Positions 7,960 through 18,287 are shown, numbered from the stretch's first letter. The stretch is 64,000 nt of DNA from Anaeroglomus sp964630775 (GCA_964630775.1 CAZVYY010000002.1:124001-188000), one strand, 5' to 3'. Notes: a model not told the origin generated them from the sequence alone. Program-made: numbers and translations.

Positions 7960-9945
7960 ATGAAACACGGAGTTATTCTGTCGGGTTTATTGGGGATGTT
8001 AATTCTGCTTTCTGCGGCTGGCGTCTGTCAAAGCACCATTACGATTTCCGCAGACAAACCCGGCCCGCAGATTTCCCCGACGATGTGGGGGATTTTCTTT
8101 GAAGACATCAATTTCAACGGCGACGGCGGCCTGTATGCGGAGCTGGTGAAGAATCGCTCGTTCGAATTCCCCAAGACGATGATGGGCTGGCGACCGATCC
8201 AGGGCGGACAGGCCGCAGGCAAATGGACGATCACCGAAGGTCAGGACCCGCTGAACGCGGCGAATCCGAATTATCTGCGTCTGGAAGTCCAGAATCCCGG
8301 CGAAGGTTTCGGCCTGACCAACGAAGGCTTCCGCGGTATCGGGATTAACAAGGGGGAAAAATACTACTTTTCGGTGTTTGCCCGGTCCTCTTCTGCGATG
8401 TCGCTGAAGGTGGAAGTGGTTGCCGCCGACGGAAAGAAGCTGCTGCAAGGGACCATCGACAATATTACCGGCGACTGGAAGAATTATCATTGCCTGATGA
8501 CCGCGACCGAGACCGATGCCAAAGCGACCCTGAATCTGCTGGCAACGAAGGCCGGGACGGTGGATTTGGATATGATATCACTGTTTCCGGAGAATTCGGC
8601 TCAGCAGATGGCCGGCCGGCCTGTGCCGGGACTTCGCAAGGATGTGGTTGCGATTCTGGCGGCGATGAAGCCGGGATTGTTTCGTTTCCCCGGCGGATGC
8701 ATTGTCGAAGGCCATGACCTGGAAACACGGTATCAGTGGAAAAATACCATCGGCGATATCAACGAACGCAAGCTGATCATCAATCGCTGGAATACGGAAT
8801 TCAAGCACCGCCTGACGCCGGATTATTTCCAGTCCTTCGGGCTGGGATTCTATGAATATTTTCTGCTCAGCGAACAGATTGGAGCCGAACCGCTGCCGAT
8901 CTTGAATTGCGGGATGGCCTGTCAGTTCAACACGGGTCAGCTTGTTCCGATGGATCAGCTCCAGCCCTATGTGCAGGATGCCCTGGATTTGATTGAGTTT
9001 GCCAATGGCCCGGCCGATAGTGAATGGGGCAAAAAACGTGCGGCCATGGGACACCCCGAACCGTTTAAAATGAAGTATCTGGGCGTGGGCAACGAACAGT
9101 GGGGGCCGCAGTATGTCGAACGGTATAAGGTCTTTGCCAGGGCCCTCAAGGAGAAATATCCCGAGATTCAACTGGTTGCCGCCACGGGTTCCGACCCGGC
9201 CATTTTCCCCAATGGCGACAACGAGGTGAAGTATCTGTGGGGGCAGTGGCGTATTCTTAAGCCGGATATCGTGGATGAACATTTCTATCGCAAGCATACC
9301 TGGTTTTCCGACAATGCCGCCCGCTATGACAGTTACGCCCGCAATGAGCCCAGAGTCTTTGTGGGTGAATATGCCGCGATGAGCCACGGCGTCGGCAATC
9401 CGGACAATCGCAACAATCTGGAATGTGCCCTGGCCGAGGCGGCCTTCATGACCGGGCTGGAACGCAATGCCGACGTGGTGGTGATGACGGCTTATGCTCC
9501 GCTGGCGGGGCATCTGGATGCCTGGCAGTGGAAACCCAACCTGATCTGGTTTGACAATCTGACGGTGTACGGCACGCCCAATTATTACGTGCAGAAGCTG
9601 TTCAGCACCCATCGCGGCGATGTCGTGATACCGGTCAAGGTCGATGCGGCCGAAGGCAAACTGTTCGTCACGGCCTGTCAGGATAAGGCGGCCGGCCAGG
9701 TGATTATCAAGGCCGTCAATATCTCCAGCCAGCCGATGGAAGCGACGGTTGATTTGCAGGGTGCCGGCATCGTTGCGTCCGAGGGACAGGTCACTGTTCT
9801 GGCCGGTCAGCCGGCGGATGAAAACTCCGTTCAGGCTCCGGCCAAAGTCGCTCCGGTGACCGAAACAATCAACAATGCCGGGGCCAGGTTTGGCTATACT
9901 TTCAAGCCCTATTCCATGACGGTCCTGCGGCTGACGGTCAAATAA
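7960..9945 (+). CDS. Alpha-L-arabinofuranosidase, GH51, secreted
   Basis: 661 residues. A Sec signal peptide (about residues 1-24) is followed by the GH51 start region ISPTMWGIFFEDINFNGDGGLYAELVKNRSFE, a carbohydrate-binding-like beta-sandwich (about 75-210), and a TIM barrel. The acid/base is Glu379 in GVGNEQWG and the nucleophile is Glu470 in VGEYAAMSHG, both in the expected sequence contexts. A C-terminal beta-sandwich ends the protein. GH51 enzymes release arabinofuranose from arabinan, arabinogalactan or arabinoxylan by a retaining mechanism. The export signal suggests action in the periplasm or outside the cell. It faces a GH43 gene across larB, which fits an arabinan-degrading cluster. 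Confidence 0.95.
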   Translation: MKHGVILSGLLGMLILLSAAGVCQSTITISADKPGPQISPTMWGIFFEDINFNGDGGLYAELVKNRSFEFPKTMMGWRPIQGGQAAGKWTITEGQDPLNAANPNYLRLEVQNPGEGFGLTNEGFRGIGINKGEKYYFSVFARSSSAMSLKVEVVAADGKKLLQGTIDNITGDWKNYHCLMTATETDAKATLNLLATKAGTVDLDMISLFPENSAQQMAGRPVPGLRKDVVAILAAMKPGLFRFPGGCIVEGHDLETRYQWKNTIGDINERKLIINRWNTEFKHRLTPDYFQSFGLGFYEYFLLSEQIGAEPLPILNCGMACQFNTGQLVPMDQLQPYVQDALDLIEFANGPADSEWGKKRAAMGHPEPFKMKYLGVGNEQWGPQYVERYKVFARALKEKYPEIQLVAATGSDPAIFPNGDNEVKYLWGQWRILKPDIVDEHFYRKHTWFSDNAARYDSYARNEPRVFVGEYAAMSHGVGNPDNRNNLECALAEAAFMTGLERNADVVVMTAYAPLAGHLDAWQWKPNLIWFDNLTVYGTPNYYVQKLFSTHRGDVVIPVKVDAAEGKLFVTACQDKAAGQVIIKAVNISSQPMEATVDLQGAGIVASEGQVTVLAGQPADENSVQAPAKVAPVTETINNAGARFGYTFKPYSMTVLRLTVK

Positions 9946-9965
9946 GTCGCAGCCTCTTTATCTGT

Positions 9966-10048
9966 TTAATCGTTGACGATTGGCGATGGCCGATGTACGA
10001 TTGATGCAAAGTCAATCAGAACTCGAATATCGTCAATCGTCAATTGTT
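9966..10048. repeat. Degenerate heptamer-repeat element with dyad symmetry
   Basis: Consecutive 7-nt units TTAATCG, TTGACGA, TTGGCGA, TGGCCGA, TGTACGA and TTGATGC (9966-10007) are mirrored by TATCGTC, AATCGTC and AATTGTT (10028-10048). The two halves can form an imperfect hairpin immediately before the larB start. A second heptamer array with a different core lies at 58613-58661. Confidence 0.6.
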
Positions 10049-10049
10049 T

Positions 10050-10823
<774 letters not shown>

Positions 10824-10829
10824 CCTTCA

Positions 10830-10874
10830 GGCGTATTTTAATTTGAATCGCAACGCTTCAAATTAAAATACGCC
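10830..10874. repeat. Perfect 18-bp inverted repeat between convergent genes
   Basis: GGCGTATTTTAATTTGAA (10830-10847) and its exact inverse complement (10857-10874) enclose a 9-nt loop, 7 bp after the larB stop. Neither strand has a following T tract, so it is not a classical terminator. It may act as a 3'-end stabiliser or a bidirectional stop. Confidence 0.7.
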
Positions 10875-10988
10875 ACTCAAGAAAAATCCATATTTTGAAC
10901 CCGGAGATTCCTGAGTATCATAAAGCTATGTCTTTTTTTTGCAATTACCTATCCATTCACCGGATGACCCATAATATTAACTAATCCA

Positions 10989-12503
10989 TCACGGCTTTCT
11001 TAAATTCCATCGCGACTTGTCGCTGCGGGGGTCGAATTTAGTCAGCGACGGCGTACTGATGCCCACCGCACTCAATGCCAGCGGTTCCTTTGAATCAGAC
11101 TCAGTCATCGGGATAATGCGGTATGTTCCGTCAATTAACTGGTCGATACGCCACAGTTGTTCAGGCTCGCCGGTAAAGGCTGCAACTACCTCAACCTCGG
11201 CGTCCTTTGTTGCCGCCAGAGCGCGATCCGTACCGGCAATCGTAATCTTGAAAAAGGGTGAACCGAGATAACCCCCGACATTGGGGACGGGCGTGATAGT
11301 CCATTTTTGATGAGCCTGGAGCATATAATCACCCAGACGAAGGTTAACACTGCCGGCCGGCCAATTTACGGACACTGCCGCGACATCCTGATCCGGAATC
11401 GGGGTCACTGGTCCGCTGTATCTTCTGCCCATACCTGGGCCGCCTGGACCAGGACCTGCCCCGCCGCCGGGACCTCTGGGACCCGACGACATTTCACGGA
11501 TTCTTTGGTTTTCACTGAGTGGTACAGCTTCCACCCCGAGTTCCAGGCAATAGCCGCTGCGTTCGGACTCGATTTGGAAAGTGCCCCCATTAAACGCGTC
11601 CCCGGCAACCGGCCAGCCGTTTTTCCAAAGCAAAGTACGAATATCCAGAACGCTGCGGCCGCCGCGATCCATGTCGGCTTCGTAGTGGCACGAGAATTTC
11701 TGAACGTCATTGCCAAGGTCGATCAGGCCGAAGTGGCCGGGGCCGATGAGGCGATTATTGGCGGCCACGACAAGTTTGCCGCCGCCTCGGAGCATGTCCA
11801 TGCCCATGTTGTCAAGGTAAGGGCCGGTCGGTTTTCTGGAACGTCCGACGCGGATGTTATAGGTAGAGTGGGTACCGCTGCAGCATGTGCCGTGAGTACC
11901 GAAAAGGTAGTACCAGCCGTCACGATAGATCAGAGCCGTCGCTTCACAGTCGATGGCGATATTGACCGGCTTGTTGCCTTTGACTCGCAGCCCTGTTTTA
12001 GGATCAAGCTCGACAATCCTGATGTAGCCAAAGTAAGTCCCGTAGGTGCACCACAGTCTGCCTTTCGGGTCAAGACATAACGAAGGGTCAATGGCGTCAC
12101 AATCCTCGATGCCGTCACTCGAAGCCACTACAATTGCTTCAGTGTATTTAAAATCAGGGGAATTCGGGTCAAGAGTCTTGTTCCACATCGTCAGAATTCT
12201 GCCGTTATGTCCACCCCCCAGGCCGCCGCCGGTCGCGCCATAAACCACCAGATAGCGGTCGCCGATCTTCATGACATCGGGGGCCGCTCCGCCGCCGGGA
12301 CGTACGGCGCCGCTTCGCCAGGTCCAGCCGTCATCGGATATCAGGCCCCCTCCACCGGTGCCGAAGGTGTAATACTTGCCGTCGCACTGCATGACAGTCG
12401 AAGGATCGTGAATGTAGGGTTCGCCATTCAGGGTCAGTGCCGGACAAGATGGCTGCAGTAAAAGCAGGCCCAAAACCAATGCTGTAAAATAACGTAATTT
12501 CAT
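10989..12503 (-). CDS. Secreted GH43 arabinanase-like protein with ricin-like C-terminus
   Basis: 504 residues. A signal peptide (1-22) leads into a five-bladed propeller with the three GH43 acidic residues in place: Asp33 (YIHDPST), Asp139 (DAIDPSL) and Glu187 (DCEATAL). This is the inverting set of subfamilies that include endo-1,5-arabinanases and arabinofuranosidases. After about residue 330 come a Gly/Pro-rich linker and a C-terminal domain with repeated QLWRID / SRWNLRKP-type ends, resembling a ricin beta-trefoil carbohydrate-binding module. The start at 12503 is set by AGGAGG; the frame opens nine codons earlier without a ribosome site. It lies 69 bp downstream of the lipoprotein gene and probably shares its promoter. 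Confidence 0.9.
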   Translation of the reverse strand: MKLRYFTALVLGLLLLQPSCPALTLNGEPYIHDPSTVMQCDGKYYTFGTGGGGLISDDGWTWRSGAVRPGGGAAPDVMKIGDRYLVVYGATGGGLGGGHNGRILTMWNKTLDPNSPDFKYTEAIVVASSDGIEDCDAIDPSLCLDPKGRLWCTYGTYFGYIRIVELDPKTGLRVKGNKPVNIAIDCEATALIYRDGWYYLFGTHGTCCSGTHSTYNIRVGRSRKPTGPYLDNMGMDMLRGGGKLVVAANNRLIGPGHFGLIDLGNDVQKFSCHYEADMDRGGRSVLDIRTLLWKNGWPVAGDAFNGGTFQIESERSGYCLELGVEAVPLSENQRIREMSSGPRGPGGGAGPGPGGPGMGRRYSGPVTPIPDQDVAAVSVNWPAGSVNLRLGDYMLQAHQKWTITPVPNVGGYLGSPFFKITIAGTDRALAATKDAEVEVVAAFTGEPEQLWRIDQLIDGTYRIIPMTESDSKEPLALSAVGISTPSLTKFDPRSDKSRWNLRKP

Positions 12504-12572
12504 GGAACCTCCTGAAATAATAACAGGCAATTAGGACACATTAAACCAGACACAACGACAGCCCGGAAGAAT

Positions 12573-13313
12573 TTACTCTCCGGCCTTTTCAAGGTTCACG
12601 ACCAAATCCTTGATCGGTTCACCTTCCTCATTGATAAAACGAACACAGAAATCGCTTAATCCCGGACCGTTAATGACCGCTCCGCGAATAACATTACGGC
12701 CTTTCCGGAGCGTAAGGCGTTTGGAAACGCAGTCATCCATCACCATGCGCCGATCACCAAACAATCCCACGGCCTCCTTGCCGTTCAGCCACCACATGGA
12801 CGCGGAATTGGAACCGACTGCCATACGGACATTCTCTATCTGACGCGGGCTGTCAACCACAGTCACAGCCCAGAACAGGACTCCGTATGTCGGTTTATTC
12901 AGGCCATAGGCAAAACGAAACAGCTTGACATTGAAGCTGGTACTATCCAGGGCATGCCATGTGAGTTCCATATCGGACACTGTCACCTTGTCGCCGTCAC
13001 GCGGAACGACGGTAAACTGGTCGGGAAAGTACTCGGTACAGATGGCATTGCGGACATAGCTTTCGGTAAACACGGCATTGCTGCGGATTGACTGCTTGAT
13101 CGGTTCCAAAAGCAGCCATCGCTGGATGAAACCGTCGGCATCCGGCGATTTGGCGCCCGATGCGGCCGCCGTGAAGTAAGGTTCAATGCTGCGACGAGCT
13201 TCACTGGCTTTGGGACTCTCGGCGGTACTGCCAGGCCCGGCAGAACAGCCTTCAAAGAACATTACAAACAGGATGCTGAATATCAGCAGGATGATATTGC
13301 GAAATGTATTCAT
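12573..13313 (-). CDS. Lipoprotein upstream of GH43, unknown function
   Basis: 246 residues. A signal peptide ends in the lipobox FFEGC, so the protein should be lipid-anchored. The C-terminal half (MWWLNGKEAVGLFGDRRM...LRKGRNVIRGAVINGPG) has the WLNG / LxxGxNxI pattern of galactose-binding-like beta-sandwich accessory domains. It could bind glycan products or hold an enzyme at the surface; the function is not known. The start at 13313 is preceded by AAGGG; the frame is open 36 codons upstream, but that stretch has no signal peptide. Likely co-transcribed with GH43. Confidence 0.82.
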   Translation of the reverse strand: MNTFRNIILLIFSILFVMFFEGCSAGPGSTAESPKASEARRSIEPYFTAAASGAKSPDADGFIQRWLLLEPIKQSIRSNAVFTESYVRNAICTEYFPDQFTVVPRDGDKVTVSDMELTWHALDSTSFNVKLFRFAYGLNKPTYGVLFWAVTVVDSPRQIENVRMAVGSNSASMWWLNGKEAVGLFGDRRMVMDDCVSKRLTLRKGRNVIRGAVINGPGLSDFCVRFINEEGEPIKDLVVNLEKAGE

Positions 13314-13379
13314 GGCAGACCCTTCATATAATTTCGAAGATAAGCAGGCAAAACAAGAACTATTCTTATTTGAAAGACT

Positions 13380-13408
13380 GATATATACAATCCATGCCGC
13401 ACTGTCAA
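13380..13408 (-). promoter_or_regulatory. Sigma-70 promoter of the lipoprotein-GH43 operon
   Basis: On the minus strand: TTGACA, a 17-bp spacer and TATATC, about 65 bp before the lipoprotein start codon. The -35 is a perfect match. Confidence 0.65.
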
Positions 13409-13596
13409 GTACTTTAATCAACCGCTGATTTACAGGTAACGCAATATAGACTTTCCTCCCCTCGCTGCCGGCGCAGTTTGTCCGGTTATGTGAAGCTTAT
13501 GTCTATACAGTTTGTCATTCACAGGATGGAAACATGGCAAAAGGGAAGGGGGGCACGTCCGCGTGCTGCGGCTAAATAAAAAATATTGGTCCGGAA

Positions 13597-14103
13597 CTAT
13601 TCGAACGGGGGGATGGTGTGGCAGACGGCTCGGTCGGGATTTTTATCGAAGTATTTCTGGTGGTAGTCCTCGGCTTTCCAGAAGGCCTGGGCGGGCACGA
13701 CCTGGGTGACAATGGGTCTGCGGAAGGCCTTGCGGGCCGACAGCTCGGCGATGATTTCTTTGGCGATGGCGGCCTGGGTGTCGGAATGGGTGAAAATGGC
13801 GGAGCGGTATTGTGTGCCGACGTCCGGCCCCTGTCGATTTGGAGTCGTGGGGTCGTGAATCTTGAAGAAATACTCCGTCAGCCTGCGGTAGGAGACGACG
13901 CTGGGGTTGAATTCCAGATGAACGACCTCGGCATGGTTGGTGTCGCCGAGGCAGACACGCTTATAGGAGGGGTTGTCGATCCGTCCGCCCATAAAGCCGA
14001 CTTCGGTTTTGATGACGCCGGGGACGTTCTGGAAGGCGTGTTCGACACCCCAGAAGCAGCCGGCGGCGAAGGTTGCCTGTTCTGTTGTTTGTTGGTTGGT
14101 CAT
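13597..14103 (-). CDS. msrA: Peptide-methionine (S)-S-oxide reductase MsrA
   Basis: A 168-residue MsrA with the catalytic AAGCFWGVEHAF motif (Cys16) and the conserved GFMGGRIDNPSYKRVC, HAEVVHLEFNP and GTQYRSAIF blocks. It reduces methionine S-sulfoxide in oxidised proteins. The start at 14103 gives the usual family length. The frame continues to an ATG at 14196 that would add a short hydrophobic leader (MIGLILLLFSGDF...), which also has AAGGA upstream, so an exported or longer form cannot be excluded. No msrB is adjacent. It is divergent from the pseudopilin gene. Confidence 0.93.
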   Translation of the reverse strand: MTNQQTTEQATFAAGCFWGVEHAFQNVPGVIKTEVGFMGGRIDNPSYKRVCLGDTNHAEVVHLEFNPSVVSYRRLTEYFFKIHDPTTPNRQGPDVGTQYRSAIFTHSDTQAAIAKEIIAELSARKAFRRPIVTQVVPAQAFWKAEDYHQKYFDKNPDRAVCHTIPPFE

Positions 14104-14443
14104 GGAAACAGTCCTTATCTGCCGGCCGGGGATACTGGGGTCCCAGCGGCTCAGGTCAAAATCGCCGGAAAACAATAACAAGATTAATCCTATCATAATT
14201 CCGATTTCCTTGCCAGCGATTTTTATTCATTCTCTCTTTACGTGGTAGTGGCGGGTTCGTTCTTTGTTTTATACAAGACAGGATAAGTCGGTTACATGAA
14301 AATATTCACAAAAATAAAATTTTTATCCAAAAAGTGGGGGTAAATTCTATAAGTAGATAGTATTACCCTTATGGCGAGGCCTATCTGCCCGCCGCGGAAA
14401 AGACATGGTCTGGAAAAAGGGTCAGGTTAACGGGAGACTGGTT
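14104..14443 (+). other. Divergent interval between msrA and pseudopilin
   Basis: 340 bp with no credible gene apart from the possible N-terminal extension of msrA. The right half is AT-rich. A hairpin at 14338-14368 has nested arms GGGTAA / TTACCC and CTAT / ATAG around a six-base loop, lying about 75 bp before the pseudopilin start; it could be an operator or part of the 5' leader. Confidence 0.45.
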
Positions 14444-15250
14444 ATGAAGTCGTCTAAACGTGGATTCACTCTAATTGAGTTGTTGGTTGTCATTGCCATC
14501 ATTGCCTTGCTGTTGAGTATTATTGTTCCATCGCTGAAAAAGGCCAAAGGTCATGCCCGGCTGCTTCTGGATCGTAATAATTTAAAAGCTCTGGGAGCGG
14601 CAATGGAAATTTACCTGAATGAGAATAAAGACAAATTTTTTGCCTATCCTTCCACCGGGACCAATACCCTGTGGCTGCCGAAAATCGGTGATCCCATCGG
14701 TAATATAGAAGAGGTTCGGTTCTGTCCAGAAACTCTGGTCAAGAAAAGCGAAGTAGAACAGGATTATGCCAGTTCGGCCGGGAGTAAATGGGGTACGGGC
14801 CTGAGACCGTGGCTTTGGGCGGCCTCTGCCGATCGGGTTAAAAAGTATGAGATGGGCAGTTATGGCTTCAATGGCTGGTTATATGCCGATGCGAATGCCT
14901 GGGTGCCGGCGGATAAGAAAAATTGCCCGTTTAAAGGGCGTTCCGATGTGCGCATCCCAAGCAAGACTCCATTATTTCTGGATGCCAACTGGGTGGATGC
15001 CTGGCCGGACAATACGAATGTTCTGTCTGGCGGATATAGTTATGATGATGGAGATCGCTCCAACGGGACAACGTCCACCTCCATCGGACGATTCGTGACG
15101 AGTCGGCATGGGCCGCAAACCAATGTGGTTTTTCTGGATACCCATACAGAAACCGTGCCCTTTGAGAATCTGTGGGCGATGTCATGGCATCGGGAATCCC
15201 AACCCAAGTACGATCCGGTTTTGCCGAAGCCATTGCCGCGGGTCAGATAA
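14444..15250 (+). CDS. Pseudopilin-like secreted protein (prepilin N-terminus) 1
   Basis: 268 residues beginning MKSSKRGFTLIELLVVIAIIALLLSIIVPSL, split here by the prepilin peptidase site after RG with Glu at +5, as in type II secretion and type IV pilins. The rest is a globular domain with VVFLDTHTETV near the end, a variant of the C-terminal DGH-type region of the planctomycete pseudopilin-like family. No pilus or secretion genes lie nearby. The start at 14444 follows GGGAG; an open stretch upstream to 14405 has no support. It is followed by a GC-rich hairpin and then by the UroD-SSS-GH2 operon. Confidence 0.85.
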   Translation: MKSSKRGFTLIELLVVIAIIALLLSIIVPSLKKAKGHARLLLDRNNLKALGAAMEIYLNENKDKFFAYPSTGTNTLWLPKIGDPIGNIEEVRFCPETLVKKSEVEQDYASSAGSKWGTGLRPWLWAASADRVKKYEMGSYGFNGWLYADANAWVPADKKNCPFKGRSDVRIPSKTPLFLDANWVDAWPDNTNVLSGGYSYDDGDRSNGTTSTSIGRFVTSRHGPQTNVVFLDTHTETVPFENLWAMSWHRESQPKYDPVLPKPLPRVR

Positions 15251-15316
15251 AATCGGTGAAATTTCATATCGCCATTTTTTATTGCAACTGATACAATCCT
15301 CTTATCAGGATGACAT

Positions 15317-15346
15317 GCCCCGGCGTTTCAATCTGAAGGCCGGGGC
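15317..15346 (+). terminator. GC-rich hairpin after pseudopilin 1
   Basis: GCCCCGGC pairs with GCCGGGGC around a 14-nt loop, followed only by TTGTGT. A weak or factor-assisted terminator separating the pseudopilin from the UroD operon. Confidence 0.5.
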
Positions 15347-15416
15347 TTGTGTATGTTGTCCGAATGCATCAATTCAACAAGAATGACAGTCATGGTCTAT
15401 CTATAGGGAGCAGGTT

Positions 15417-16679
15417 ATGACACCACGACAGCGGTTGCAGGCGATACTGGAACACCGGCCGGCGGATCGATTATGTGTGGATTTCGGAGCGGGGGGGCAG
15501 ACGGGTATGGGTGTGTGTGCGGTGCATCGGCTGCGGCAGGCGGTGCTGGGGGATAAGACCTGGCGGGTCAGGGTGACCGAGCCGTATCAGATGCTGGGGG
15601 AGATTGACGAGGCGCTTCGGCAGGCGCTGGGGCTGGATGTGGTGGGGGTGCATCCCCGGACGGATATGTTCGGTATTGCCCATGAGCAATGGAAGCCGTT
15701 TACCGTGCCGGTTGACGGGACGCAGGTGCTTGTGCCGAAAGAGTTCAACTATACCATCGATGATAACGGTGATCTGCTGATGTATCCGGAGGGCGACCGG
15801 TCGGTGCCGCCATCGGCGAGGATGCCGCGGGCCAGCTATTTCTGGGATGCGGTCCGCCGACAAGGGCCGATTGAGGAGGATAAGCTCAATTATCTGGACA
15901 ACTGTGAGGAGTTTGGAGCGTTCAGTGAGGCGGATATTGCTCATTTCGTGCGGCAGGTCAATCATTATTATGACACGACGGATGCGGGGATTTATCTGAC
16001 GATTCCAGGGGTTGCGTTTGGGGATATTGCGCTGGTGCCGGCGACGTGGGCCAAGCACCCGAGGGGCATTCGTGATGTGGAGGAGTGGTATATCTCGACG
16101 GCGATGCGGCGGGACTATGTGTATAAGGTGTTTGAGACGCAGTGCGAAATCGGGCTCAAAAATATTGAGACGCTGGCCGCGGCGGTGGGGGATAAGGTGC
16201 AGGTGGTCTTTGTCAGCGGGACGGATTTCGGTACCCAGCGCGGGCCGTTTATCTCGCCGCAGGCCTATCGGGATTTGTACAAGCCGTTTCAGAAGGCGAT
16301 CAATGACTGCATTCATAAACTGACCAACTGGAAGATTTTTATTCATTCCTGCGGCGGGATTTATCCGCTGATCCCGGATTTAATCGAGGCGGGGTTTGAC
16401 GTGCTCAATCCGGTGCAATGTTCGGCGGAGGGCATGGACCCGCGTCGGCTCAAGGAGGAATTCGGTGAGCAGTTGGTGTTCTGGGGCGGCGGGGTGGATA
16501 CGCAAAAGACGCTTCCGTTTGGTACGCCCGAGGATGTCTATCGCGAAGTCCGGGAACGGATCGATATTTTTGCCGCCAACGGCGGTTATGTGTTCAACAG
16601 CATTCATAATGTCCAAAGCAACGTGCCGACGGAGAACATACTGGCGATGTTCAAGGCAATTGAAGACGCCCGAAAATAA
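15417..16679 (+). CDS. UroD-superfamily protein 1 (uroporphyrinogen decarboxylase-like)
   Basis: 420 residues of the URO-D / corrinoid-methyltransferase superfamily. The start MTPRQRLQAILEHRPADRLCVDFG is the typical opening. The second half has VSGTDFGTQRGPFISPQAYRDLYKP, then IHSCGGIYPLIPDLIEAGFDVLNPVQ. The HSC (His310, Cys312) fits the first two ligands of the HxC...C zinc site of MtaA / CmuA methyltransferases, but the third position reads NSIHNVQSNVP and has no Cys. It is not expected to be haem-pathway HemE: it is longer, and it is followed at 46 bp by a symporter and then a GH2 gene. A role in sugar or methyl metabolism is inferred, not shown. GGGAG precedes the ATG. Confidence 0.85.
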   Translation: MTPRQRLQAILEHRPADRLCVDFGAGGQTGMGVCAVHRLRQAVLGDKTWRVRVTEPYQMLGEIDEALRQALGLDVVGVHPRTDMFGIAHEQWKPFTVPVDGTQVLVPKEFNYTIDDNGDLLMYPEGDRSVPPSARMPRASYFWDAVRRQGPIEEDKLNYLDNCEEFGAFSEADIAHFVRQVNHYYDTTDAGIYLTIPGVAFGDIALVPATWAKHPRGIRDVEEWYISTAMRRDYVYKVFETQCEIGLKNIETLAAAVGDKVQVVFVSGTDFGTQRGPFISPQAYRDLYKPFQKAINDCIHKLTNWKIFIHSCGGIYPLIPDLIEAGFDVLNPVQCSAEGMDPRRLKEEFGEQLVFWGGGVDTQKTLPFGTPEDVYREVRERIDIFAANGGYVFNSIHNVQSNVPTENILAMFKAIEDARK

Positions 16680-16725
16680 CGGGTTGTACGCCGCATCCGA
16701 TATTCAAAATGACAAGGGGTAATGT

Positions 16726-18258
16726 ATGAATTTGACGGTCTTTGATTGGGTTGTGTTTGGCGGTTTTTTTGCGATTGTGGTGGGGGTCAGCCTTTTCAAG
16801 AGCCGCAGGGAGGCCGGCAGCGAGGATTATTTTCTGGCCGGGCGGGGGCTGAGCTGGTGGCTGATAGGGATTTCGATTGTTGCGGCCAATATTTCGACCG
16901 AGCAGTTTGTCGGCATGGCCGGGCAGGGGGCCGGCGGGACGGGGCTGGCTGTGAGCAACTGGCAATTGGTCGGGGCGGCGGGGATAGTGATTATAGCATT
17001 TACGCTGCTGCCGCGATTTCTGAAGGCCGGGATTTATACGATGCCGGAATACCTGGAGTACCGCTACAATCCGGCGGCCCGGGCAATCATGGCGCTGTTT
17101 ACGGTCATTATTTATGTCGCGGTGCTGCTGACGGCGGTATTGTATTCGGGCGGACTGACGCTCCAGACCCTGTCGGGGCTTCCGCTGGCCAAAGGGGTCT
17201 GGCTGATTGGGCTGCTTGCGGCGGCTTATACAGTCTGGGGCGGGCTGAAGGCGGTGGCCTGGGCGGATTTGTTTCAGGGGCTGAGCCTGCTGGTGGGGGG
17301 CATCGCCATTTTTTTTCTGGGGCTGGAGGCCTGCGGGGGCTGGGGTGAGTTTTCATCCACTAATGCGAATAAGCTTCACATGGTGCTTCCGGCCGGTCAT
17401 GCGGATTTGCCCTGGACGGGCGTGGCATCGGGGATGTGGATTGTGATTTTGTATTACTGCGGGCTGAACCAGTTTATCGTGCAGCGCAACCTGGCGGCTA
17501 AATCGCTGCGGGATGGGCAGTTGGGGGTTATTTTTGCGGGGGCGCTGTGGCTGCTGGTTCCGTTTGCGATTGTGATGCCGGGGATCATGTCCTGGCAGCT
17601 CTATGGCAGCCAGATGGCCAGGCCGGATGAGGCGTTCCCCATGCTGATACGCAATCTGATTCCGCAGGGATTCCGCGGGTTTATCTTTGCCGCCATTGCC
17701 GGAGCGGTCATCAGTTCACTGGCATCGATGCTCAATTCAGCGGCGACTATTTTCACGATGGATATCTATCAGCGGATGATTGACCGGAAGGCGTCGCAGA
17801 AAATGCTGGTGATGCTGGGTCGGGGGATGACGCTGTTGTTTATGGTGGTCGGATGTTTTCTGGCCCCGATGCTGGATGATCCGAAATTCGGCGGGGTGTT
17901 TCAGTATATTCAGCAGTTTCAGGGCTATATCTGGCCCGGCGTGGTGGCGGCATTTTTATTCGGGATGCTGGTTCAGAATGCCCCCGGCTCGGCGGGCGTT
18001 GCGGCCCTGATTTCCGGGCCGGTCATTTATGGTCTGTTTCAGAAGTTTGCGCCCGAACTGCATTTCCTGATTCAGGTTGCTGTGACGTTTCAGTTGGTTA
18101 TTCTGATTATGGCGTTGATGACCTTCTGGAAACCGCTGGACAATCCCAAGCCGCTGCCGGTCCGCCCGGATGTGGATGCGCAGACGAAGCCCGAAGTCAA
18201 AGTGATTGGGGGTGTTGTTCTGGTCTTGATTGTGGTATTCTATATATTATTCTGGTAA
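16726..18258 (+). CDS. Sodium:solute symporter (SSS family)
   Basis: 510 residues, very hydrophobic, with about 13 membrane segments. Family features are FLAGRGLSWWLIGISIVAANISTEQFVGMAGQG in the first helices, TMPEYLEYRYNP, and GAVISSLASMLNSAATIFTMDIY in the helix that supplies the conserved sodium-site serines. This resembles SGLT-type sugar importers. The substrate is probably a mono- or disaccharide released by the GH2 enzyme encoded 29 bp downstream. Middle gene of the UroD-SSS-GH2 operon. Confidence 0.92.
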   Translation: MNLTVFDWVVFGGFFAIVVGVSLFKSRREAGSEDYFLAGRGLSWWLIGISIVAANISTEQFVGMAGQGAGGTGLAVSNWQLVGAAGIVIIAFTLLPRFLKAGIYTMPEYLEYRYNPAARAIMALFTVIIYVAVLLTAVLYSGGLTLQTLSGLPLAKGVWLIGLLAAAYTVWGGLKAVAWADLFQGLSLLVGGIAIFFLGLEACGGWGEFSSTNANKLHMVLPAGHADLPWTGVASGMWIVILYYCGLNQFIVQRNLAAKSLRDGQLGVIFAGALWLLVPFAIVMPGIMSWQLYGSQMARPDEAFPMLIRNLIPQGFRGFIFAAIAGAVISSLASMLNSAATIFTMDIYQRMIDRKASQKMLVMLGRGMTLLFMVVGCFLAPMLDDPKFGGVFQYIQQFQGYIWPGVVAAFLFGMLVQNAPGSAGVAALISGPVIYGLFQKFAPELHFLIQVAVTFQLVILIMALMTFWKPLDNPKPLPVRPDVDAQTKPEVKVIGGVVLVLIVVFYILFW

Positions 18259-18287
18259 GCCGTTAATATAAGATACAGGAGGTATCT

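Noticed and set aside
8578..9612. 344-codon open frame antisense to GH51
   Set aside because: Lies wholly inside the GH51 gene on the other strand, has no ribosome site and no recognisable domain; long antisense frames are common in GC-rich coding DNA.
15417..16679. Haem-pathway HemE annotation for the UroD-like genes
   Set aside because: Metal-site and distal motifs differ, the proteins differ in length from each other, and all three lie in glycan operons without other haem genes.
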